Assembly: GCF_000801315.1 (NCBI RefSeq)
Contig: NZ_CP010054.1
Coordinates: 3,286,001-3,350,000 of the forward strand
Length of the DNA: 64,000 bases
Direction: 5' to 3'
Source: Hymenobacter sp. DG25B
GTDB taxonomy: Bacteria; Bacteroidota; Bacteroidia; Cytophagales; Hymenobacteraceae
Shown here piece after piece: positions 8,972 to 17,049 of this stretch. Each line of letters opens with the position of its first letter. Position 1 is the first letter of the stretch. A model generated the notes under the pieces. The model worked only from the letters and a program-made list of their open reading frames with translations. It was not told the origin of the DNA and ran no database searches. The position numbers and the translations under genes were made by a program.

Positions 8972-9403
8972 ATGATCAATCAACGTGGCAATGCCGTTTG
9001 GAACGGCGACATCAAAGGCAACGGCGAAGTTTCTACCCAAAGCGGGCTGGTAAAAGCGCCTTACTCCGTAGGCGCGCGCTTTGAAGGCCAGAAAGGCACC
9101 AACCCGGAAGAGCTGATTGGGGCGGCCCACGCGGGCTGCTACACCATGTTTCTCACGGGCCAGCTAACCAAAGCCGGCGCCCAGGTAAAGCAGCTGCGCA
9201 CGGAGTCTAAGGTATCATTGGATACCTCCGGTGACATTCCGAAAGTGGTAAAAATCTCCCTGACGACCGAAGGCGAAGTGGCAGGCATTACCCAGGAAGA
9301 GTTTCAGAAGCACGCAGAGTTTGCCAAGCAGAACTGCCCTATTTCTCAGCTGCTGCAGGCCGTGCCCGAAATGGAGCTGACCTCGGCTACGCTGAAGAGC
9401 TAA
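8972..9403 (+). CDS. OsmC-family peroxiredoxin
   Basis: Cytosolic thiol peroxidase, 143 residues, that reduces organic hydroperoxides. The two reactive cysteines of the OsmC family are present, in AHAGCYTMF (Cys56) and KQNCPISQLL (Cys122). The ATG at 8972 gives the usual family N-terminus (INQRGNAVWNGDIKGNG) and normal length. The longer frame from 8813 is not supported. The gene is divergent from the GH3 gene and is followed by a terminator hairpin. OsmC versus the related Ohr cannot be fully settled by eye, but the N-terminus favours OsmC. Confidence 0.92.
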   Translation: MINQRGNAVWNGDIKGNGEVSTQSGLVKAPYSVGARFEGQKGTNPEELIGAAHAGCYTMFLTGQLTKAGAQVKQLRTESKVSLDTSGDIPKVVKISLTTEGEVAGITQEEFQKHAEFAKQNCPISQLLQAVPEMELTSATLKS

Positions 9404-9433
9404 CCTTCTTTTAGTACCAGAAAGCCTTTAGTT

Positions 9434-9466
9434 AAACCGGCTTCGCTCCCAGCGTTGCCGGTTTTT
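9434..9466 (+). terminator. intrinsic terminator after osmC-family gene
   Basis: Arms AAACCGGC (9434-9441) and GCCGGTTT (9457-9464) followed by more T residues. It lies 31 bases past the OsmC stop codon. Confidence 0.65.
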
Positions 9467-9504
9467 CATTTACTTTGTAGGTCTGAAAAGACTAACCCGC
9501 CCTT

Positions 9505-9993
9505 ATGCCGCCAAAAACTACCCGAATCCGCCTGCAGCCCGCCAATAACTCGCGCCTTCCTTTCTGGGGGCAAATCGGCTTTGGCCTGCTCTGGATTGCT
9601 TATACCATTGCCCTTATTGTGACCGACAGTGGCCTGAACGATATGCATTTCCTGCATTATGTGTTCCTGGTCTTCAGCCTGGTGTATGTGGGTTATGTGC
9701 TGGTGCACAATGCCCCTATTTTTGGCACCCAAAGCTACCTGGAGTTCACGCCGGCCTACATTGTGCATAAGGCCGGGCTGTTTCGGGCCAAGCAGGCCTT
9801 TCCGGCCGAAAGCATTAAAAGTCTGGATCTGGCCCCGCAGCAATTGCGGCTGCAGCTGCAGGATGGTGGCACGCATATGCTCAGCCTGCGCGAAGTGCGC
9901 GGCGTAAAGCGCAAGCGCTTCATGCGCGACCAGGTCCGCAACTTTGCCACCCAGCATAACATCCCGCTACGCGACGTTCAGCCGGCCGCGTAA
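9505..9993 (+). CDS. two-transmembrane protein with a PH-like C-terminal part, unknown function
   Basis: I do not recognise a named family. The 162-residue product has a basic N-terminus, two hydrophobic segments (about 25-42 and 48-66), and a soluble domain with alternating strands (YLEFTPAYIVHKAGLF, ESIKSLDLAPQQLRLQL). This layout resembles the bacterial PH-domain membrane proteins. The last helix is rich in Arg and Lys. The ATG at 9505 is well placed. It converges with dnaA, with a 50-bp perfect palindrome between the two. Conserved proximity to dnaA would be the best clue to its role. Confidence 0.65.
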   Translation: MPPKTTRIRLQPANNSRLPFWGQIGFGLLWIAYTIALIVTDSGLNDMHFLHYVFLVFSLVYVGYVLVHNAPIFGTQSYLEFTPAYIVHKAGLFRAKQAFPAESIKSLDLAPQQLRLQLQDGGTHMLSLREVRGVKRKRFMRDQVRNFATQHNIPLRDVQPAA

Positions 9994-10001
9994 GTATCAT
10001 A

Positions 10002-10051
10002 CATCAACAAAAAAGCCTGCTCCGGTACCGGAGCAGGCTTTTTTGTTGATG
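10002..10051. terminator. bidirectional terminator, 50-bp perfect palindrome
   Basis: Perfect inverted repeat centred between 10026 and 10027. The GC core CCTGCTCCGG/CCGGAGCAGG is flanked by A6 on the left and T6 on the right, then by CATCAAC/GTTGATG. The A and T runs let it terminate both the forward gene ending at 9993 and dnaA ending at 10066. Confidence 0.92.
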
Positions 10052-10065
10052 AGAAGTTAAGCAGG

Positions 10066-11568
10066 CTACTTCCCGGTTTTGCCGTTGGTAAACTTCTTGC
10101 GCAAATCCTGGATCTGCCCCCGGAACTGCTTATCGGAGTCAATCAGGTCGGAAACCGTCTGCACCGAGTGAATAACGGTGCTATGGTCGCGGCCACCAAA
10201 GTGGTAGCCAATGCTTTTCAGGGAGTGGTTGGTGTGCTCCTTGGCAAAGTACATAGCCACCTGCCGGGCAGTTACCACTTCTTTCTTGCGGGTTTTGTCT
10301 TTCAGCAAATCCACGGAAATGCTGAAGAACTCGGCCACCGTTTTCTGAATGAAGTCCAGGTTTACCTCGGCTTCTACGTCTTCGATAATATGACGAAGCG
10401 CCTGCTTGGCCATTTCCAGGTCAATTTCGCGGCGGTTGAGGCTGCTTTGGGCAATCAGGGAAATGAGTACGCCTTCCAGCTCCCGCACGTTGGTGTCCAC
10501 GGAGTATGCCAGGTATTCCACCACCTGCGGCGGAATATCAATGCCATCCTGCTCCATTTTATTCTGGATGATGGCCATGCGCGTCTCAAAGTCGGGGCTT
10601 TGCAGGTCGGCGGTAAGGCCCCACTTAAAGCGGGAGAGCAGCCGGTCTTCCAGGCCCACCAGGTCGCGGGGCGGCCGGTCGGAGGTCATCACAATCTGCC
10701 GGCCCGCCTGGTGCAGGTGGTTGAAGATGTGGAAGAACATTTCCTGTGTTTTATCCTTGCCGGACAGAAACTGCACGTCGTCCAGAATCAGAATATCTAC
10801 CAGCAGGTAGAAGTTGGCGAAGTCCTGCACGGCGTTGCTGCGCAGGCTCTCGATAAACTGATTGGTAAACTTCTCCGCCGACACGTAGAGCACAAACTTG
10901 TCGGAGTTGCTGGCTTTGATGTGGTTGCCAATGGCCTGCACCAGGTGGGTTTTCCCCAGCCCCACGCCGCCATAAATCATGAGCGGGTTGAAGGACGTGG
11001 TGCCGGGCTTGTTGGCCACTGCCAAGCCAGCCGAGCGGGCCAGGCGGTTGCAGTCTCCCTCAATGTAATTCTCGAAGGAGTAGGTATTGTTGAGCTGCGA
11101 ATGCAGGTAATTACGGTCGATGCCCTTGGCAGCCTCGAAAGGGTTGCGCAGCTGCTGCTGGGCCGGGGCGGCCGCGGCAGCGGCCACGTTGCGGGCGCTG
11201 GCCGTCATGGCCCCTACGGCCAGTGAACCAGCCGGTGAGGCAGCCTGCGTGGGCGCGGCGGCTTTGCGGGCCGTAGGAATATTAACGGTGCGGGGCTTGT
11301 TCTGGCTGTTGCCCTGGTCTACTACAATAGAGTATTCCAGGCGGCCTTCCGGGCCCAGCTCCTGGTAAATACCGCGCTTCAGCTCTTCTACATAGTGCTC
11401 TTCCAGCCACTCGTAAAAAAACTGGCTGGGCACCTGAATGATCAGCACGTTGCCCTGCAGCTCAATGGGCACTATAGGCTCAAACCAGGTGCGGAAGCTT
11501 TGCTCCCCAATGCTGCTCCTGATGATGCGAAGACAGTTGGCCCAGACGGTACGGCAATCCTTCAACAT
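10066..11568 (-). CDS. dnaA: chromosomal replication initiator DnaA
   Basis: AAA+ ATPase that binds DnaA boxes and opens the replication origin; 500 residues. Domain I starts CRTVWANCL. A linker rich in Ala, Pro and Gln spans about 90-145. The AAA+ core has Walker A GGVGLGKTHL and Walker B ILDDVQFL, plus the arginine-finger region DRLLSRFKWG. The C-terminal DNA-binding domain has the signature GGRDHSTVIHS. The ATG at 11568 is preferred; a TTG one codon upstream (11571) is also in frame. Only one DnaA-box-like site is seen just upstream (around 11664), so the origin is not proven to be here. Confidence 0.97.
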   Translation of the reverse strand: MLKDCRTVWANCLRIIRSSIGEQSFRTWFEPIVPIELQGNVLIIQVPSQFFYEWLEEHYVEELKRGIYQELGPEGRLEYSIVVDQGNSQNKPRTVNIPTARKAAAPTQAASPAGSLAVGAMTASARNVAAAAAAPAQQQLRNPFEAAKGIDRNYLHSQLNNTYSFENYIEGDCNRLARSAGLAVANKPGTTSFNPLMIYGGVGLGKTHLVQAIGNHIKASNSDKFVLYVSAEKFTNQFIESLRSNAVQDFANFYLLVDILILDDVQFLSGKDKTQEMFFHIFNHLHQAGRQIVMTSDRPPRDLVGLEDRLLSRFKWGLTADLQSPDFETRMAIIQNKMEQDGIDIPPQVVEYLAYSVDTNVRELEGVLISLIAQSSLNRREIDLEMAKQALRHIIEDVEAEVNLDFIQKTVAEFFSISVDLLKDKTRKKEVVTARQVAMYFAKEHTNHSLKSIGYHFGGRDHSTVIHSVQTVSDLIDSDKQFRGQIQDLRKKFTNGKTGK

Positions 11569-11709
11569 CAATGAAACTAGAGCAAAAACGCTGGGTTAGA
11601 GCAAATAAGAAGAGATGAAAAGGCCTGTCCCCGATAGGGCCATTTTTTTGAGGGAGACAAAAATGTGGAAAAGTCAGCAGAGAAAAAAACTGACTTCTGC
11701 TTGCGTTTA

Positions 11710-12630
11710 TCAGGCGGTGTGCACGGGCAGCACCGAAGCCTGCGCTACGCTGGCCCGGCGCGTACCCCGCTCGAAGGTATAATCCAGCCGGCCGAGGTTA
11801 ATGCCGGACCAGCCTACCTGGTTAATCAGCGTTGCGCGGCCGTCAGGGCTCTTCACGGGGTCGGGCGCATCCAGGAAGGTGTGCGTGTGCCCGCCCAGAA
11901 TCAGGTCGATGCCGCTGACCTGTGCGGCCAGCTTCCGGTCGTCAATTTTATTGCTTTCGTACTTATAGCCCAGGTGCGAAAGGCAAATAACCATGTCGCA
12001 CTTTTCCGCGCCGCGCAGTTTGGCTACCATTTCCTTCGATACCGCTACTGGGTCCAGGTATTTTGTAGCGCCGAAGTTGCGGTCGGAAACCAGCCCGGCC
12101 AGCTCAATGCCGATGCCGAACACGCCAATGCGGTGGCCGGCTTTCTCAAATACCTTGTAGGGCTGGAAACGCCCGGCCAGCGGGGTTTGGGAGAAGTCGT
12201 AGTTGGCAATGAGGAAGGGGAAGCCCGCGTTGGGCAGCTGCTTCTGCAGGCCTTCCAGGCCATTATCGAAGTCGTGGTTACCCAAGGTGGAGGCTTCGTA
12301 GCCCATCTGGGTCATCAGCTTCAGTTCCAGCTCCCCCCCGAAGAAGTTGAAGTAAGGCGTGCCCTGGAAAATATCACCGGAGTCCAGCAGCAGCACGTGC
12401 GGCTCCTGCTTGCGAATTTGCTCAATAAGCGCCGCGCGCCGGGCCATACCGCCCATGCCGGCCCACTGGCTGGCATTATCGGGGAAGGGCTCAATGCGCG
12501 AGTGCATGTCGTTGGTATGCAGAATCACGAGGCGCGAGGCATCGGCGGCGGCAGCCGGGAGGCTCAGGCCCAGCAGGCTCAGGCTGGCAGCACCCAGGGC
12601 GCTGTTTTTTAGAAAGTCGCGGCGGTTCAT
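11710..12630 (-). CDS. metallophosphatase half of a split 5'-nucleotidase, twin-arginine signal
   Basis: Exported calcineurin-like phosphoesterase of 306 residues. It hydrolyses nucleotides or related phosphoesters. The N-terminus carries a Tat signal (NRRDFLKNSALGAASL). Metal-binding motifs follow in order: HTNDMHSR, LDSGDIFQGT, GNHDFDNG, and GGHTHTF. The C-terminal substrate-binding domain of UshA-type enzymes is missing here and is encoded by the next gene upstream (12722-13474). The ATG at 12630 is set by the Tat motif; the frame to 12690 has no role. Confidence 0.92.
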   Translation of the reverse strand: MNRRDFLKNSALGAASLSLLGLSLPAAAADASRLVILHTNDMHSRIEPFPDNASQWAGMGGMARRAALIEQIRKQEPHVLLLDSGDIFQGTPYFNFFGGELELKLMTQMGYEASTLGNHDFDNGLEGLQKQLPNAGFPFLIANYDFSQTPLAGRFQPYKVFEKAGHRIGVFGIGIELAGLVSDRNFGATKYLDPVAVSKEMVAKLRGAEKCDMVICLSHLGYKYESNKIDDRKLAAQVSGIDLILGGHTHTFLDAPDPVKSPDGRATLINQVGWSGINLGRLDYTFERGTRRASVAQASVLPVHTA

Positions 12631-12721
12631 CGTATGCAGTATCTGTTTGGAAGGCGGAGGTCTGGGGGAGCGTGTTTGTGCAACACGCATTCAGAGCTCT
12701 TCATTCAGCTTTTTAAATTCC

Positions 12722-13474
12722 TTACTTCACTCGTCCTTCTACCTTGGCCACTACCGGCTTGCCCTGCTTGGTGAGGGCCTGAATGTGCTCGGCAATGGCG
12801 GTGCGCAGCAGCACGCCGGTTTTGCGGGGCACAATGGTCTTGAAAAACGTCATCTGGTCGCCGCCGCCGGCCAGGTAATCGGAAATGGCAATGGTATAAG
12901 TGCGCGTGGCATCGAAGGGTTTGCCGCCGATGCGGATATCGGTGGGCTTACCATCGGGCGAGACGGTATAGGTGGCGTTGGAAAAGGCCATTTTCACGCG
13001 GGCTCCATAGTCGAACAGCTGCTGCACCACGCTGCCGGGCGCATCCAGCACCACCAGCTCATTCTCGAAAGGCATCAGCTCAAACACGGAGCCCAGGGTG
13101 ATGTTGCCGGCCGGCAGCTCAGCGCGCAGCCCGCCGTTGGTCATTACGCCCAGGTCAATGTTCTCTTTGAGGGCGGCAGAGGCCCGCTCGCGCTGCAGAT
13201 CAGCCACAAAGTTAGCCAGCGGCGACTCGCCCGGATTCTTTTTGATAGCTACCGGGGCCGTGCCCAGCACCTGATTCATCTGCTCTTCTACTTTCTGATG
13301 ATAGGGCGCAATAACGGCCTCCACCTGGGGGTCGGCGGGCAGGGCTTTGCTAACGGGCTGGGCGGTAACGGTGGGCAGCTGCGCCGTGGCCTGGTAAGGG
13401 GCCCGCTGGCAAGCCGAGCCGGCTCCCAAAGTCAGCAGCGCGGCAAAGAGTACATTAGAAAAGGAGCGATTCAT
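12722..13474 (-). CDS. 5'-nucleotidase C-terminal-domain lipoprotein
   Basis: Secreted protein of 250 residues with a hydrophobic signal ending GAGSACQ, a probable lipoprotein Cys. The mature part is the C-terminal domain of 5'-nucleotidases: SPLANFVADLQRE, MTNGGLRAEL, GSVFELMPFENELV and the substrate-stacking region DYLAGGGDQMTFF. By itself it lacks the metal centre. The metallophosphatase half lies 91 bases downstream on the same strand, so the two probably act together. A TACCTTTG element is at 13497-13504. The lipobox is weak (Gly at -3), so Sec-type secretion without lipidation is possible. Confidence 0.88.
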   Translation of the reverse strand: MNRSFSNVLFAALLTLGAGSACQRAPYQATAQLPTVTAQPVSKALPADPQVEAVIAPYHQKVEEQMNQVLGTAPVAIKKNPGESPLANFVADLQRERASAALKENIDLGVMTNGGLRAELPAGNITLGSVFELMPFENELVVLDAPGSVVQQLFDYGARVKMAFSNATYTVSPDGKPTDIRIGGKPFDATRTYTIAISDYLAGGGDQMTFFKTIVPRKTGVLLRTAIAEHIQALTKQGKPVVAKVEGRVK

Positions 13475-13496
13475 ACGTCATGCAACTGGAGAATTA

Positions 13497-13504
13497 CAAA
13501 GGTA
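13497..13504 (-). promoter_or_regulatory. Bacteroidota -7 element (TACCTTTG) for the split 5'-nucleotidase pair
   Basis: Minus-strand TACCTTTG matches TAnnTTTG and lies 23 bases before the ATG at 13474. The short leader would suit a two-gene transcript covering both halves. Confidence 0.5.
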
Positions 13505-13587
13505 CGGCGCATTGGTGTCATGTTCCTTTACCGCCTGGCCTTTCCCAGCTCTTAGCTTCTACCTGAGAGAGAATAGCCAAGCCATGA

Positions 13588-13619
13588 AAAAGCCTGTTAC
13601 TATACCGTAACAGGCTTTT
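13588..13619 (-). terminator. intrinsic terminator of the outer-membrane barrel gene
   Basis: Perfect 13-bp arms AAAAGCCTGTTAC and GTAACAGGCTTTT with a 6-base loop. It lies 80 bases past the stop codon of the minus-strand gene at 13699-14988. Confidence 0.85.
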
Positions 13620-13698
13620 CAGGTTTGTGTTGGCAGGAAAATCGGTCTGTAGGCTGCGCTTTTTTATAGCTGTTGGAAATCAGGCTGCCGGGGCTGGG

Positions 13699-14988
13699 CT
13701 ATTTGCCCAGCTCGTAGCCCAGCAGCAGATTGAGCTGGCCTTTACTCTTACCATAACCGGCATTATACACGTCTGTTCGATCCGCATAGATGAGCTCCAG
13801 GTTGATGTTTTTGGTGGCGGAACGCTTGATGCGAAGGCCGGCTCCTGCCACAATCACCCCTCCAAGTGTCTCTTTCCCAGAAGTAATGTATCCTTCTTCC
13901 TGGTACTCGTCCCGGGCAAAGGAACCCGTAGTGTAGCGGTTGCGGTACTCGCCATCAGCCTGCAGCAGCACCATGATGGTATAGCCTGCCTGAATAAAGG
14001 GGCGCACCTTCCCTTTCATAAAAGTGTAGCTAACCAGGCCGGGAAAATACAGGCTGGTAGTATTCAGCTTGAATTGCTCCCGTAAATTCCCATAGCCCGT
14101 TTTCACATCATATTCAGCTGAAAACGTCTGATGGATATATAAAACCTTGAAATTCAGCTCGAGGTTAGGGTTAATGCGGGCCGGAGTTACGCGCAGGGCC
14201 AGGCCCACTACCGGATTGAGAGTGGTAGCGGCCTGCGTGCCGTAAGCGCTGGGGCCGGACGCTTTGCCCGGCTGGTAGTACTCAAACCGATTCTGCTGGC
14301 CGCCTACTACAATGGCGGGGCTGAACTGCGTTTTACGGCCCAGTACCGCATTAGCTTCCTCCGGTGCCCCTACACACTTATTGTAGAGCTGCACCAGGCG
14401 GATAAATTCTGCCTCTGCAAACTTGGCCTTTGCAATAGCCGGCTGCACTGCCAGACAAGCCTGCATAGCAGAAGCCAGCGTGAACTTATATTCGTTAGAA
14501 TTCTGCTGGTAGTTAACCCCATTCACGTTGCTGACACTGGTTTTGCTGATTAATTCCCGCACGGGTCCATCAGCCTGAATGCGGACATAGTAATGGTCTT
14601 TTTCTGCCAGGTCTCTCAGGTAGAGCAAGCTGGCCGGCCCCTGCACCAGCACCTCTAAAAAGCGGGGGCCGCGCACAGAATCCATTACCGCGTCTACCAG
14701 GGAAGCCGTGCGGCCGGAGTCGGCCAGGGTAACTATGCCGGTTTCATATACCTGGTCGCCTGTAAAACCATATCCACGCAGCTGACCGGGAAAATACTCT
14801 TTGGCTTCGGTGGCCGCCGACGCCCGAAAACGCGCCAGCCGGGCATTGCGCTGGGCACCCCGTGAAGCCACTTCTCCCCGCAGGGTGTCGCCGCTGGTAG
14901 TTACTACATAGCCCGGCTGAAAATTTGTCTGAGCAAATAGGAGGCTAGTCCAAAAGATAAAAATGGAACTCAGTAAAAGTTGTTTCAT
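13699..14988 (-). CDS. outer-membrane beta-barrel protein, unknown function
   Basis: Exported protein of 429 residues. Signal peptide KQLLLSSIFIFWTSLLFAQ is followed by an N-terminal domain beginning PGYVVTTSGDTLRGEV, a start shared by many uncharacterised Bacteroidota proteins. From about residue 210 the sequence alternates polar and hydrophobic residues (PAIVVGGQQNRFEYY, NPVVGLALRV, PGLVSYTFMKGKVRPF, AGAGLRIK) and ends in a Leu-rich strand, as expected for a PorT-like barrel. No substrate can be inferred. It stands alone between a terminator and the divergent mutA gene. Confidence 0.7.
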   Translation of the reverse strand: MKQLLLSSIFIFWTSLLFAQTNFQPGYVVTTSGDTLRGEVASRGAQRNARLARFRASAATEAKEYFPGQLRGYGFTGDQVYETGIVTLADSGRTASLVDAVMDSVRGPRFLEVLVQGPASLLYLRDLAEKDHYYVRIQADGPVRELISKTSVSNVNGVNYQQNSNEYKFTLASAMQACLAVQPAIAKAKFAEAEFIRLVQLYNKCVGAPEEANAVLGRKTQFSPAIVVGGQQNRFEYYQPGKASGPSAYGTQAATTLNPVVGLALRVTPARINPNLELNFKVLYIHQTFSAEYDVKTGYGNLREQFKLNTTSLYFPGLVSYTFMKGKVRPFIQAGYTIMVLLQADGEYRNRYTTGSFARDEYQEEGYITSGKETLGGVIVAGAGLRIKRSATKNINLELIYADRTDVYNAGYGKSKGQLNLLLGYELGK

Positions 14989-15142
14989 GCACTAGTGAAG
15001 TGAGTAGAAAAGATAAAAAGCAGGTAAAGGTACAGTCACAGCGTATCCCCGGGCGGTTTTATCAGTAAATATTATCTACGCCCGAACCGATATCTTTAGG
15101 CCGCTTTTCGAGGCTTGATTTCTCACCCCACCCTGCTGCCGT

Positions 15143-16924
15143 ATGGCTGATTCTCCGCGCCCCGTGCCCGTTTCTTTCACTGAGTTTGAACCCGTGACCA
15201 CCGCGCAGTGGCAGCAGCGCCTGAGCCGCGACCTGAAAGGAGCCGACCTGGCCACGCTGCAATGGCACACCCCGGACGGCCTCACCATGGAGCCTTTCTA
15301 CCACCGCGAGGCGCTGGAAGTGCTCGGTGGGCCTCTCCCACCGCTGCTGCACACCGCCCCCGAAGGCTGGCGCAACGTGCCCACCTACCAGGTGCCCGCC
15401 AAAGAAAACGGCCATGCCGCCATCGACCGCGCCGCTGCCGCTATTACTCTGGGCGCTACTGGCGCGCATTTTGTGCTGGCTGATGCCTCCGGTTTTGATG
15501 TAGACTACCTGCACCAGCAGCTGCCCCTGCACGCTACGTATGTGGGCTATACGGTGCACCAGAATCCCTCTGAGCTGGTACAGCGCCTCCTGGTAACCGG
15601 TACTTCTTCCCTGCAGGGCTTCCTGAGCTGTGACCCAATTACCAACCACGCGCCCGACCTGAGCCTGCAGCTGATTTCCCTGCGCAAAGCCATTGCCCTC
15701 ACGCATCCTCACCCCGGATTTCATGCTCTGGCCCTCAATGGCGCCTACTTTGCCAACCGCGGCGGCACTATTACCCAACAGCTGGGCTTTTTGCTGGCCG
15801 CTGCCGCTGCGTACCTGAGCGAACTGCCTTCGGGTTTATTATCCGTAGCCGATGTGGCCAAAGCCATGCAGGTGCAGGTGGGCCTCAACCCCTCTTATTT
15901 CCCGGAAATGGCCAAGCTGCGCGCCCTCCGCCGTTTGTGGGCTACGCTGCTGCACGCGTATGGCGTGCCGGCACAGATAGCCGAAGCCCTGCCCATATTT
16001 GCTACTACCTCTTCCTGGAGCCAGACCACGCTGGATGCGCACACCAATCTGCTGCGCGTAACTACCGAAACCATGGCCGCCGTGCTGGGCGGGGCCGATG
16101 CCGTGAGCGTGACGCCCTTCGACAGCGTGTTTCATGAGCCCAATGAGTTTGCGGAGCGGCTGGCGCGCAACCTGCCTATTCTGCTCCGCGAAGAGGCCTT
16201 TCTGGGCCGCGTAGCCGACCCCGCCGCCGGCTCCTACTACCTCGAAACCCTAACGGATAAGCTGGCCAGCGAAGGTTGGGGCCTTTTTCAGAAAGTAGAA
16301 GTGGAAGGCGGGCTGCCCGCCGCGGCCAGTATGGTGGCCCTGGAGCTGCACGGCGCGGCCCAGGCCCAGTTCCACCGCATTGCCACCGGCGAGCAGGTAG
16401 TAGTAGGCACCAACCGCTTCCAGAACCCCCAGGAGAAGTTCGACTTCAACCCCAAAAAGCTCCTGCGCAGCAAAAACTTCGACAGCACCCGCGCTACTTA
16501 CCCCACCGAGGTGCTGCGCCTGGCCACCGCCCTGCACTTTGAGCGCCGCGAGAAGAAAAACAAGCGCGCCGCCGTGGTATTGCTGGGTCCGGGTACCAAC
16601 CAGCTGATTCTGGAATCGTTCCTGCGCACCCTACCGCACCACGAGCGGCCGGAGCTGGATGCCGCCCACCCGGAAGGCACGCTCTCCGTGCTGTTTTCCT
16701 CTCCCGAGGAAGTAACGCTGATGTACGCCACGCCCACCCAGTTCCGGGAGCTGGCGCGGGTGGTCTACCGCGTAGAGCCCTCCGACGACACCTTTGTACC
16801 GCCCACCCTGCTCACCGGCGACCTGGCTACCCTGCAGGAAGGCGTGCGCCTCTACGGCTTCCAGGAATTTACCGTACAGGGCTACAGCACCGAAGACGTA
16901 CTGGCCCGCCTGCAGGGAAGGTGA
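15143..16924 (+). CDS. mutA: methylmalonyl-CoA mutase small subunit
   Basis: Non-catalytic partner subunit of adenosylcobalamin-dependent methylmalonyl-CoA mutase, 593 residues. It has the TIM-barrel domain (NGAYFANRGGTITQQLGF, GGADAVSVTPFDSVF, VADPAAGSYYLETLTD) but the C-terminal domain lacks the DxHxxG cobalamin motif. This is the known pattern for the small chain of heterodimeric mutases. It is followed after 125 bases by the large subunit, on the same strand. The stop codon overlaps the first bases of the inverted repeat at 16921-17042. Confidence 0.95.
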   Translation: MADSPRPVPVSFTEFEPVTTAQWQQRLSRDLKGADLATLQWHTPDGLTMEPFYHREALEVLGGPLPPLLHTAPEGWRNVPTYQVPAKENGHAAIDRAAAAITLGATGAHFVLADASGFDVDYLHQQLPLHATYVGYTVHQNPSELVQRLLVTGTSSLQGFLSCDPITNHAPDLSLQLISLRKAIALTHPHPGFHALALNGAYFANRGGTITQQLGFLLAAAAAYLSELPSGLLSVADVAKAMQVQVGLNPSYFPEMAKLRALRRLWATLLHAYGVPAQIAEALPIFATTSSWSQTTLDAHTNLLRVTTETMAAVLGGADAVSVTPFDSVFHEPNEFAERLARNLPILLREEAFLGRVADPAAGSYYLETLTDKLASEGWGLFQKVEVEGGLPAAASMVALELHGAAQAQFHRIATGEQVVVGTNRFQNPQEKFDFNPKKLLRSKNFDSTRATYPTEVLRLATALHFERREKKNKRAAVVLLGPGTNQLILESFLRTLPHHERPELDAAHPEGTLSVLFSSPEEVTLMYATPTQFRELARVVYRVEPSDDTFVPPTLLTGDLATLQEGVRLYGFQEFTVQGYSTEDVLARLQGR

Positions 16925-17042
16925 AATTGTGAGGTTGTGAAATGGTGAGTTGACGTTCTGCCGGCGCAAAGCTGTGCTATCTGAACAAGACCCACTTTTC
17001 ACGGCCTGCCAAACTCACAATTTCACCATTTCACAACTTCAC
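16921..17042. repeat. inverted repeat of short TCAC-rich units between mutA and mutB
   Basis: Left arm 16921-16951 is made of units such as GTGAAATTGTGA, GTTGTGAAATGGTGAG. The right arm 17012-17042 carries the complementary set CTCACAATTTCACCATTTCAC. The arms pair imperfectly because the units are in different order. A similar unit string lies at about 39128-39160 upstream of folB. Confidence 0.7.
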
Positions 17043-17049
17043 TTTTGTC

